From Candidatus Atribacteria bacterium (GTDB lineage Bacteria; Atribacterota; Atribacteria; Atribacterales; Caldatribacteriaceae), in the NCBI GenBank assembly GCA_029982105.1, contig JARRCQ010000105.1, positions 1 to 6,268 of the forward strand: a DNA stretch of 6,268 nucleotides. The letters run 5' to 3'. A program made the position numbers and the translations under genes. Under the pieces are notes generated by a model. That model had not been told where the DNA came from. It searched no databases and saw nothing but the letters and a program-made list of their open reading frames with translations. This document shows, in pieces, positions 1-5,301 of the stretch; the first letter of the stretch is position 1; the number at the start of each line of letters is the position of its first letter.

Positions 1-14
1 CGCTCTTCCGATCT
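1..14. other. Residual Illumina adapter sequence
   Basis: The first 14 bases (CGCTCTTCCGATCT) are identical to the 3' end of the Illumina Read-1 (P5-side) adapter; the Read-2 adapter would have T at the first of these positions. They sit exactly at the contig end, where an untrimmed read would place them. Biological sequence should be taken to begin at base 15, and any translation across this junction is artificial. Confidence 0.93.
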
Positions 15-145
15 CGATAAACTATATCACCAGGAAGACGCCCCAATCTATTTACCCCTGGAATTCGGGGCAAAACGAGTAACAAAACCCCTACCACTAT
101 GAACACCAAACCCAGAGTTAAGAAAATTTTAGCCCAGTAAGACGT
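15..145 (-). CDS. DUF2905 family small membrane protein, 3' truncated by contig end
   Basis: A frame read leftward overlaps the end of queH and continues into the adapter. The visible 43 residues hold a hydrophobic helix (about residues 5-25, with IFLTLGLVFIVVGVLLLVL) followed by PRIPGVNRLGRLPGDIVY. The GRLPGDI motif after one membrane helix is the hallmark of DUF2905 proteins, which are about 60-75 residues with a second helix that is missing here. The family has no established function; I recall it near ruvB in Firmicutes-like genomes. The start is uncertain. No ATG, GTG or TTG lies where the family should begin. I placed the start at an ACG codon (145..143) because a perfect AAGGAGG lies 8 bases upstream. 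The first TTG in frame (109..107) would remove much of the helix and has no ribosome site. The frame is closed upstream by a TAA. The family call is fairly secure; the start is not. Confidence 0.7.
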
Positions 146-684
146 TTCTCTAACCTCCTTCTTACCCCTTCGTATTTACTGAAAACACAACCACAATAAT
201 TCTGACGATACAACCCTAATTCTTTAGACCGAGCCACACTCTGGCGAAAACCATCTCGAAAATCCCGAATCAAAAATTCAATATCCAATTTTTCCCCAAT
301 TTGTTTCCCCACTTTCCAGATAGCTGGTAAATCTTGATAGGGACTAATGGTCAAAGTGGTAGTGAAAAAATTAAAACCCCTTTCTTTCCCCCATTGAGCC
401 ACTTTTTGGAGCCGCAGAAAATAACAACTGGGGCAGCGGTTTTCTGGCTGGGTAATCAAAGAAAAATATTCCAGAGGATTGTAAGGAAAGGGAACCTCAA
501 GAACCCTGCCTTCCTTTTCCAAGTAAGAAACTAAAGTTTCGTAACGGCGGATATATTCATCAAAAGGATGGATGTTGGGATTGTAAAAAATGTTAACTAC
601 TTCCCATCCTTCCTTTTCTAAAGTTTCATTCACATAGGTGGCACAAGGAGCACAGCAGGTATGCAGCAAAACTTTATTACTCAA
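118..684 (-). CDS. queH: Epoxyqueuosine reductase QueH
   Basis: QueH (formerly DUF208) reduces epoxyqueuosine to queuosine in the wobble position of tRNAs with GUN anticodons. It is an iron-sulfur enzyme unrelated to the cobalamin-dependent QueG. The 188-residue protein is a normal length for the family. All the cysteine motifs are visible: TCCAPC (Cys10, Cys11, Cys14), RCPSC (Cys84, Cys87) and CGC (Cys164, Cys166). The family block FTTTLTISPYQD is at residues 107-118. These are the expected iron and iron-sulfur ligands, so the enzyme looks functional. The start is TTG at 684..682, with an AAAGGTG ribosome site 7 bases upstream. It overlaps the ruvB stop by 8 bases, so translation is probably coupled. 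The 3' end overlaps the DUF2905 frame by about 28 bases. No other queuosine gene is visible in the window. Confidence 0.94.
   Translation of the reverse strand: MSNKVLLHTCCAPCATYVNETLEKEGWEVVNIFYNPNIHPFDEYIRRYETLVSYLEKEGRVLEVPFPYNPLEYFSLITQPENRCPSCYFLRLQKVAQWGKERGFNFFTTTLTISPYQDLPAIWKVGKQIGEKLDIEFLIRDFRDGFRQSVARSKELGLYRQNYCGCVFSKYEGVRRRLEKRLTGLKFS
154..160 (-). promoter_or_regulatory. Shine-Dalgarno inside queH, for the DUF2905 gene
   Basis: AAGGAGG on the minus strand lies inside the 3' end of queH, where it encodes part of an arginine run. It stands 8 bases before an ACG codon in the DUF2905 frame. The near-perfect match at ideal spacing is the main reason for putting that gene's start here. 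Confidence 0.55.
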
Positions 685-1648
685 CCTCTTTCACCTTTTG
701 GAGATATTGCCGACCTCGAGTGGTAATCATTCTTCCTCTTTTAGTGCGGGCGATAAAACCCAATTTGAGAAGAAAAGGCTCGTAAACTTCTTCTACCGTA
801 GCAGAATCTTCTCCCAAGATACTGGCAATATTTTCGATACCTACCGGCCCTCCTTGATAATACTTAACCAGCACTTCTAAAAACCTTCGGTCAAAATCGG
901 TAAGCCCTACTTCATCTACTCCTAAATAGGTAAAAGCTTTCTTCGCTATCTCCTCACTTATTATTTCTTCACCAAAAAAATGGGCAAAATCTCTCACTCT
1001 CCGAAGCAGGCGATTAGCAATTCGAGGAGTGCCACGAGAACGACGGGCTATTTCTTCTGCTCCCCGGGGTTCAATCTCCACTCCTATAACCTGCGCTGCT
1101 CTCTCCACTATTTTAGAAACTTCTTCTTCCGGATAAAAATCTAGTTTTTCTACAATGCCAAAGCGATTACGCAAAGGAGAACTGAGAAGGCTCATTCTGG
1201 TTGTAGCTCCCACCAGAGTAAAAGGAGGCAATTGAATACGGATACTTCTCGCTCCCGGACCTTTTCCTACTACGAGATACAGAGCAAAGTCTTCCATAGC
1301 ACCGTAAAGAATTTCCTCACAAGGAGGAGGAAGACGATGAATTTCATCGATAAAAACCACTTCTCCAACAGAAAGAGTGGTAAAAACAGAAGCTAAGTCT
1401 CCACCTCTAGTGAAAGTAGGGCCAGACAAATAGCGAAGGTTGGTTTTCATCTCATAAGCAATGATGTTAGCCAGAGTAGTCTTACCCAGGCCTGGAGGGC
1501 CAAAGAGTAGTAGATGGTCTAAGGGTTCACCTCTAGAGCGAGCAGCTTGAATGTAAACTTGAAGATTAGATTTAACTTTTTCCTGACCGATGAAATCAGC
1601 CAAGCTTTTCGGTCGAATAAGCAAGTCATCTACTGATTCTCTTTTCAA
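677..1648 (-). CDS. ruvB: Holliday junction branch migration ATPase RuvB
   Basis: RuvB is the AAA+ motor that forms hexamers around DNA beside RuvA and drives branch migration of Holliday junctions. The 323 residues carry Walker A GPPGLGKTT (50-58), Walker B VVFIDEIHRL (97-106), sensor 1 GATTR (147-151), the arginine-finger region PLRNRFG (158-164) and sensor 2 GTPRI (206-210). The C-terminal winged helix runs from about 255 to the end, with GGPVG and LGEDSATVEEVYEP. All catalytic motifs are intact. It is slightly shorter than E. coli RuvB (336) because the N-terminal tail before the RPKSL block is short. The start is TTG at 1648..1646, overlapping the ruvA stop as TTGA (4 bases), with only a GGTGG-type ribosome site, so it probably depends on coupling to ruvA. 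Confidence 0.97.
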   Translation of the reverse strand: MKRESVDDLLIRPKSLADFIGQEKVKSNLQVYIQAARSRGEPLDHLLLFGPPGLGKTTLANIIAYEMKTNLRYLSGPTFTRGGDLASVFTTLSVGEVVFIDEIHRLPPPCEEILYGAMEDFALYLVVGKGPGARSIRIQLPPFTLVGATTRMSLLSSPLRNRFGIVEKLDFYPEEEVSKIVERAAQVIGVEIEPRGAEEIARRSRGTPRIANRLLRRVRDFAHFFGEEIISEEIAKKAFTYLGVDEVGLTDFDRRFLEVLVKYYQGGPVGIENIASILGEDSATVEEVYEPFLLKLGFIARTKRGRMITTRGRQYLQKVKEVE

Positions 1649-2241
1649 ATTCCACCACCCAACTTGATTAAAGCCTCTTTAATCCAGGATTCTACGTCTG
1701 ATTCTTCTTCGCTAAACTCACTCCATAACTCATCAATCACTTTCTCAATCTCTGCTGGACGGTAACCCAAGCGAGATAAAACCTCTCTGACTTCTTCTAT
1801 TACTTCTCCCGAGAATCCTCGTCCTTCTACTTTCCATCCATTCTTTAAAAAACGGGGCTTTAACTCCAGAACTAACCTCCTTATAGTTTTAGAGCTAAGA
1901 TTAGTGCGACTCTCTAAAATGGAAATTTCTTCGTTTAAAATCAAATTGACTAATTCTTCCCATTTTACTCGAGATAAAATCTTAAAGGCAGTGCGGTGAT
2001 TAACCCCTCTGATTTCCCGAAGCTGGTCAAAAACTAATCTTTCTTTTTCATCATCAAAGCCATAAAAAATAAATTCTCCGTTTTCCTTCATAAAAGTGCG
2101 TAAAAGAAAACGTCTTTCTTCTCCAACGTTGCCGGGCAAAACAAAAGGGGTAATTTTTAAGCGAAAACCTAAGTTGTTGACTTCTACTACCCAATACTCT
2201 TCACCTATTTCCATTACGTTTCCCCTAAGATAATCTAACAT
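1645..2241 (-). CDS. ruvA: Holliday junction DNA-binding protein RuvA
   Basis: RuvA tetramers bind the four-way junction and load RuvB. I chose the ATG at 2241..2239, which gives 198 residues starting MLDYLRGNV. It has GGAGG 7 bases upstream and matches the usual RuvA N-terminus. The frame is open 17 codons further, but that extension has no family similarity and lies within ruvC. Residues 1-63 form the OB-fold domain ending in the typical FYGF; 64-130 form the helix-hairpin-helix domain; about 145-198 form the small RuvB-contacting domain. The hairpins are unusual: RGVNHRTA replaces the common GVGPK, and RTNLSSKT replaces GVGKKT, although the following LVLELK helix is kept. Between ruvC and ruvB, its identity is secure. 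It overlaps ruvC by 17 bases. Confidence 0.95.
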   Translation of the reverse strand: MLDYLRGNVMEIGEEYWVVEVNNLGFRLKITPFVLPGNVGEERRFLLRTFMKENGEFIFYGFDDEKERLVFDQLREIRGVNHRTAFKILSRVKWEELVNLILNEEISILESRTNLSSKTIRRLVLELKPRFLKNGWKVEGRGFSGEVIEEVREVLSRLGYRPAEIEKVIDELWSEFSEEESDVESWIKEALIKLGGGI

Positions 2242-2737
2242 TGTCTCTCCTCCCTGAGTGGAAGGCATGGCAAATCGCCACTGCCAAAGCATCAGCCACG
2301 TCGTCGGGGTTGATTTCTTTTTCTATGTTTAGAATTTGTTTTACCATATAAATAATCTGGTTTTTAGTAGCTCTACCATAACCTACTACAGATTGCTTAA
2401 CCTCAAGAGGGGTATATTCATAAACTGGCACCTGATAAAGAGCGGCACATAACAAAACTACCCCCCGTGCTTCTCCCACCGCAATAGCAGTCTTAGAGTT
2501 TTTGTTAAAAAACAACTCCTCCACTGCTATTTCCCGGGGGGTTAGCTGGTCAATTATTCTCTTCAAATCTTCAAAAATTATTTTTAGTCTTACACTGGTA
2601 GGGACACTTTTGTCAGTAGCAATGAAACCATAGTCCACTACTTTCAAAGCATTACCTTGAGAACAGGACTCAATAACTCCAAATCCAGTGATAGCAGTTC
2701 CCGGATCTACCCCTAATATATAATCGCCTTTAGGCAT
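2225..2737 (-). CDS. ruvC: Crossover junction endodeoxyribonuclease RuvC
   Basis: RuvC is the dimeric, metal-dependent nuclease that cuts Holliday junctions symmetrically after RuvAB processing. The 170-residue protein is of normal length (E. coli 173). All four acidic metal ligands can be placed: Asp11 in LGVDPGT, Glu73 in AVEELFF, and Asp146 and Asp149 in DDVADALAVAICH. The GEARGV block (88-93) and the KQSVVGYGRATK stretch (114-125) are also typical. The start ATG (2737..2735) shares one base with the yebC stop (TAATG). The upstream ribosome site is weak (GGATAGG very close to the start), so re-initiation by ribosomes finishing yebC is likely. Confidence 0.97.
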   Translation of the reverse strand: MPKGDYILGVDPGTAITGFGVIESCSQGNALKVVDYGFIATDKSVPTSVRLKIIFEDLKRIIDQLTPREIAVEELFFNKNSKTAIAVGEARGVVLLCAALYQVPVYEYTPLEVKQSVVGYGRATKNQIIYMVKQILNIEKEINPDDVADALAVAICHAFHSGRRDNVRLS

Positions 2738-3486
2738 TACCTATCCAGCGATTCTAAGACCTCATCTGCTACTTCAAAGTTAGAATAAACTTCCTGCACA
2801 TCATCATGTTCTTCCAAGGCATCGATAAGGTCCAGAACTTGTTGAGCGGTTTTCCCTTCCACATTTACCATAGTTTTAGGGAGCATAGTTATTTGAGCCA
2901 GGTCATAAGATAAACCAGCGTTTTCTATAGCTTCCTTAACCTGGTCAAAGTCAGAAGGAGGAGTAATAACGTCGACAGTACTTTCCCCTTCTTTTAGATC
3001 CTCTGCTCCAGCTTCAATAGCCACAGACATTAGCTTTTCTTCATCTACTTTTTCTTTATCAAAACTAATAAATCCCTTACGTTCAAAAATCCAGGCAACT
3101 GAACCACTTTCTCCCAAAGCGCCTCCATGGCGAGAAAATATATGTCTCAACTCCGCCGTGGTTCTATTGCGGTTGTCAGTCAGAGCTTCTACCAGTATAG
3201 CTACTCCTCCTGGACCATATCCTTCGTAGGTTATTTCTTCATAGGTTACTCCTTCTAATTCTCCAGTTCCTTTCTTAATCGCTTTCTCAATATTATCTTG
3301 GGGCATATTCATTTCCTTAGCTTTTTGAATGGCAATCCGCAGACGAGCGTTATTTTCTGGATTACCTCCCCCCTGGCGAGCTGCTACAGTGATAAGACGA
3401 ATTAATTTACTGAAAGCCTTACCTCGAGCTAAATCAGTTTTAGCTTTTTTGTGTTTTATTTGCGCCCATTTAGAATGTCCAGACAT
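2737..3486 (-). CDS. yebC: YebC/TACO1 family translation and regulatory protein
   Basis: This is a full-length (249-residue) YebC-family protein. It begins with the signature [18 protein letters not shown] and has the conserved [19 protein letters not shown] (about residues 44-62) and [10 protein letters not shown] (88-97). The family was long annotated as transcriptional regulators. More recent work on bacterial members and mitochondrial TACO1 points to a role at the ribosome, helping translation through difficult stretches such as polyproline. Which role applies here cannot be read from the sequence. The ATG at 3486 has AAGGAG 9 bases upstream. It is the first gene of the yebC-ruvCAB-queH-DUF2905 operon, a common arrangement in bacteria. 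Confidence 0.96.
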   Translation of the reverse strand: MSGHSKWAQIKHKKAKTDLARGKAFSKLIRLITVAARQGGGNPENNARLRIAIQKAKEMNMPQDNIEKAIKKGTGELEGVTYEEITYEGYGPGGVAILVEALTDNRNRTTAELRHIFSRHGGALGESGSVAWIFERKGFISFDKEKVDEEKLMSVAIEAGAEDLKEGESTVDVITPPSDFDQVKEAIENAGLSYDLAQITMLPKTMVNVEGKTAQQVLDLIDALEEHDDVQEVYSNFEVADEVLESLDR

Positions 3487-3517
3487 ACTTTCAACTCCTT
3501 AAAGAAACTTTGCTTTA

Positions 3518-3546
3518 ATTTTATCACATCTTTTCTCCATTTGCAG
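3518..3546 (-). promoter_or_regulatory. Candidate sigma-70 promoter for the yebC-ruv operon
   Basis: On the minus strand a TAAAAT -10 box (3523..3518), preceded by TGTGA, stands 17 bases after a CTGCAA -35-like hexamer (3546..3541, three of six matches). It lies about 30 bases before the yebC start in the 88-base gap downstream of the hemerythrin gene. No convincing terminator hairpin follows the hemerythrin, so read-through from that gene is also possible. The -35 match is weak. Confidence 0.4.
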
Positions 3547-3574
3547 GAATATTCATTGTTGTGGTTAACTATAA

Positions 3575-3985
3575 CTAAGTGAAAGATTTATTTTTTAAAA
3601 ACTCCCCCAGTGCTTTATCCACTTTTTTAATATGGTTTATCAGCCAATCCACCAACAACTTGTTGGTTTGGACTACTAAGTTCAATTTTAATCCTTCATT
3701 ATCAAGTTGTGTTTTTAAAAGGGAGAGGTCCTTTACAAATTGGTCGTGATAGCTCTTGTGATTAGCATATTCAGGATAGTTATTTTTTACCATAAGTCTC
3801 TCCTCAGTACCAAAGTGGTTAACTACATAATCTTCCATAAACTGAAAAGTTTCTCTTATCACTTCCTTACCTTTTCCTTGGTTACTGGCCTCTAGCAATT
3901 TATTTATCCGGTCAACTAATTCTCGATGCTGTCGGTCAATTATATCCACTCCAGTGAGTAAGCTATCATCCCATGTCAAAGCCAT
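3575..3985 (-). CDS. Bacteriohemerythrin (non-heme di-iron oxygen-binding protein)
   Basis: This is a 136-residue single-domain hemerythrin. It begins with the typical LTWDDSLLTGVDIIDRQH stretch and has all seven expected di-iron ligands: His20, His57 and Glu61 (HFGTE), His76 and His80 (HKSYH), His118 and Asp123 (HIKKVD). Family members bind O2 reversibly between two irons bridged by the carboxylates. In anaerobes and microaerophiles they are thought to scavenge, deliver or sense oxygen. There is no signal peptide, transmembrane segment or fused signalling domain, so it should be a soluble cytoplasmic protein. The ATG at 3985 is preceded by a strong GGGGAGGG site about 6 bases upstream. It is transcribed in the same direction as yebC, 88 bases upstream of it, and probably from its own promoter. 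Confidence 0.95.
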   Translation of the reverse strand: MALTWDDSLLTGVDIIDRQHRELVDRINKLLEASNQGKGKEVIRETFQFMEDYVVNHFGTEERLMVKNNYPEYANHKSYHDQFVKDLSLLKTQLDNEGLKLNLVVQTNKLLVDWLINHIKKVDKALGEFLKNKSFT

Positions 3986-4022
3986 AAAAAACCCTCCCCT
4001 TCAGAAATTATAATTCCCTTTT

Positions 4023-4051
4023 ATTATATAGTATCCCGCAAAATCTGTTAC
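4023..4051 (-). promoter_or_regulatory. Candidate sigma-70 promoter for the hemerythrin gene
   Basis: On the minus strand a perfect TATAAT (4028..4023) stands 17 bases after GTAACA (4051..4046), which matches TTGACA at four of six positions. The -10 box is about 38 bases before the hemerythrin ATG. The surrounding region is very AT-rich, which lowers certainty. Confidence 0.5.
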
Positions 4052-4115
4052 TATGATAATTAACTATAAAATCAATTTTGGCCTTCCATTTTCACTATCT
4101 TAAAACACTAATTTT

Positions 4116-4144
4116 TTTCCACTTTAACTTTTTTATAATATAAT
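4116..4144 (+). promoter_or_regulatory. Candidate sigma-70 promoter for the sugar ABC transporter operon
   Basis: Two overlapping perfect TATAAT boxes occur at 4134-4139 and 4139-4144. The second has TTTCCA (4116-4121, four of six -35 matches) at exactly 17 bases spacing. It lies about 40 bases before the binding-protein ATG. It is back to back with the hemerythrin promoter, with the two -35 boxes about 65 bases apart, leaving room for a shared regulator site. Confidence 0.55.
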
Positions 4145-4184
4145 AGATTCGGTAACAAAAATTATTAAAAAGGAGGAATGACTA

Positions 4185-5189
4185 ATGAAAAGGTATCATC
4201 GTTTAGCATTAGTTTTATCTTTAGTTCTAATTTTTCTTACTGCGGTGGGGACTCAAATAGTTTTTGCTCAAGAGGGTAAGAAATTAGTTTTTGGTAACAT
4301 TGCCTTTAGCCGTAAAGATGTGTGGAACAACTATTCTATTTTAGCTTTTGAATATGCTGCCAAACAAAAAGGGGTAGAAACTATTGTTTTAGACCCGGAA
4401 GGAAATCTGGAAAAAGCAGTAGCAGCTATGGAAGACTTAATATCTAAAAAAGTAGATGGTATTTCAGTTTATACTATAACTCCAGAATTAGACGTTACTC
4501 TATATGAAATGGCTAAAGAAGCAGGAATCCCAGTTACTTTCGAGAATTCTCTTCCTGCCGACACTTCCTTAGATTACATCTCTTGCGTTGCCTGCCAGTA
4601 TGATGACATTGGATATGCAGCAGGGAAGTTCATCAGCGAAACCTACCCGGGAAGCAAATTGTTTTACGTGATGGGAGCTCCGGGAATGGGCATAACTGAG
4701 CTTTATGAACAGGGCTTACACCGGGCACTGGAAGAATTTGGAACAGTAGAGTTGGTGGGAACTCAGCCTACCGACTGGGGAGCAGAACAAGCTATGAACG
4801 TAACTCAAAATGCCATCCAGTCTGGTTTAGAATTCGATGTTATTTTTGCCAACAACGAGCAGATGGCCACCGGAGTTATAAATGCCTTGAAAGACGCAGG
4901 ATTGTTCGGTAAGGTAAAAATCGTTGCTACCGGAGGAGGCCCTCATGGTTTAGAAATGATTGCTAACGGAGAATTAGATGCTACGATGAGTGCTCCAGTA
5001 TCTTTGCAAGGCCTAATCACTTTCAAAAACCTTTATGAATATGTAGTCAAAGGCAAAAAACCAGAGAAGTTTATCCCTTTACCCATCATTCCTATCACCA
5101 AGGAAAATCTCTCTGAAGCTATTTCTTGGGAAATTAACGACGAAAACTATGAAAGAGCCGTAGCATATATTGGCGGTATAGATGACTGA
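4185..5189 (+). CDS. Periplasmic sugar-type substrate-binding protein of an ABC transporter (RbsB-like, Peripla_BP_4)
   Basis: The 334-residue protein begins with a classical signal peptide: basic start MKRYHR, a hydrophobic core to about residue 22 and a probable cut after VFA at residue 28. No lipobox cysteine is present. The mature part has the two-lobed layout of the ribose/galactose-binding family. A repeat unit with VDGISVYTITP and AGIPV is in the first lobe, YDDIGYAAGKFI (139-150) marks the crossover, and FANNEQMATGVINALKDAG (221-239) is in the second lobe. The usual sugar-contacting GFDG of RbsB is replaced here by TGGGPHG (249-255), so the ligand may differ from ribose; I cannot name it. 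A CVAC pair (Cys134, Cys137) is unusual for the family. A strong AAAGGAGG lies 8 bases before the ATG. The following ATPase fits a sugar importer operon. Confidence 0.9.
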   Translation: MKRYHRLALVLSLVLIFLTAVGTQIVFAQEGKKLVFGNIAFSRKDVWNNYSILAFEYAAKQKGVETIVLDPEGNLEKAVAAMEDLISKKVDGISVYTITPELDVTLYEMAKEAGIPVTFENSLPADTSLDYISCVACQYDDIGYAAGKFISETYPGSKLFYVMGAPGMGITELYEQGLHRALEEFGTVELVGTQPTDWGAEQAMNVTQNAIQSGLEFDVIFANNEQMATGVINALKDAGLFGKVKIVATGGGPHGLEMIANGELDATMSAPVSLQGLITFKNLYEYVVKGKKPEKFIPLPIIPITKENLSEAISWEINDENYERAVAYIGGIDD

Positions 5190-5197
5190 GAAGCTCT

Positions 5198-5232
5198 AGT
5201 GGAAAAGGCCTCTACCGGAGGCCTTTTCCACT
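5198..5232 (+). terminator. Strong intercistronic hairpin after the binding-protein gene
   Basis: AGTGGAAAAGGCCTC (5198-5212) pairs perfectly with GAGGCCTTTTCCACT (5218-5232), giving a 15-bp stem and a 5-base loop starting 8 bases after the stop codon. Only three T's follow on the plus strand, so termination is probably partial. Such hairpins between a binding protein and its ATPase are known to protect the upstream mRNA and lower downstream expression, which gives excess binding protein. The arms also carry runs of A and T, so the element could act on either strand. Confidence 0.8.
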
Positions 5233-5244
5233 TTGGTGCACCAA
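5233..5244. repeat. 12-bp perfect palindrome, possible operator
   Basis: TTGGTGCACCAA is a perfect inverted repeat immediately after the hairpin. It could be a repressor site for transcription of the downstream ATPase gene or simply extra RNA structure. Nothing identifies a binding protein. Confidence 0.35.
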
Positions 5245-5251
5245 TAAGTAC

Positions 5252-5263
5252 TTTCTTAAGAAA
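5252..5263. repeat. Second 12-bp perfect palindrome, possible operator
   Basis: TTTCTTAAGAAA is a perfect inverted repeat 39 bases before the ATPase start. Its centre lies 19 bases from the centre of the first palindrome, close to two helical turns. A shorter palindrome, AAGTACTT (5246-5253), sits between and overlaps it by two bases. Its A/T content makes chance occurrence more likely than for the first. Confidence 0.3.
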
Positions 5264-5301
5264 ATCTATTTCTACAGGAGAAAAGGGTATAGAAACAAAC
5301 A

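Noticed and set aside
334..534. Plus-strand open frame of 66 codons inside queH
   Set aside because: It is antisense to a well-conserved queH, has no ribosome site, and its translation shows no recognisable family; it is a shadow frame.
638..880. Plus-strand open frame of 80 codons across the queH/ruvB junction
   Set aside because: It is antisense to conserved coding sequence on both sides, with no supporting signals; it is a shadow frame.
2242..2292. 17-codon N-terminal extension of RuvA
   Set aside because: The extension lies within the ruvC 3' coding region and resembles no RuvA. The internal ATG at 2241 has a good ribosome site and gives the standard MLDYLRG start.
3487..3574. Possible terminator between hemerythrin and yebC
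   Set aside because: No stem with a following T-run could be found on the minus strand; only AT-rich sequence and a candidate promoter are present.
3986..4184. Possible small RNA, riboswitch or small gene in the divergent gap
   Set aside because: The region is very AT-rich, with two promoters and ribosome sites but no conserved-looking stem set. The short ATG at 4178 is out of frame and 7 bases from the real start.
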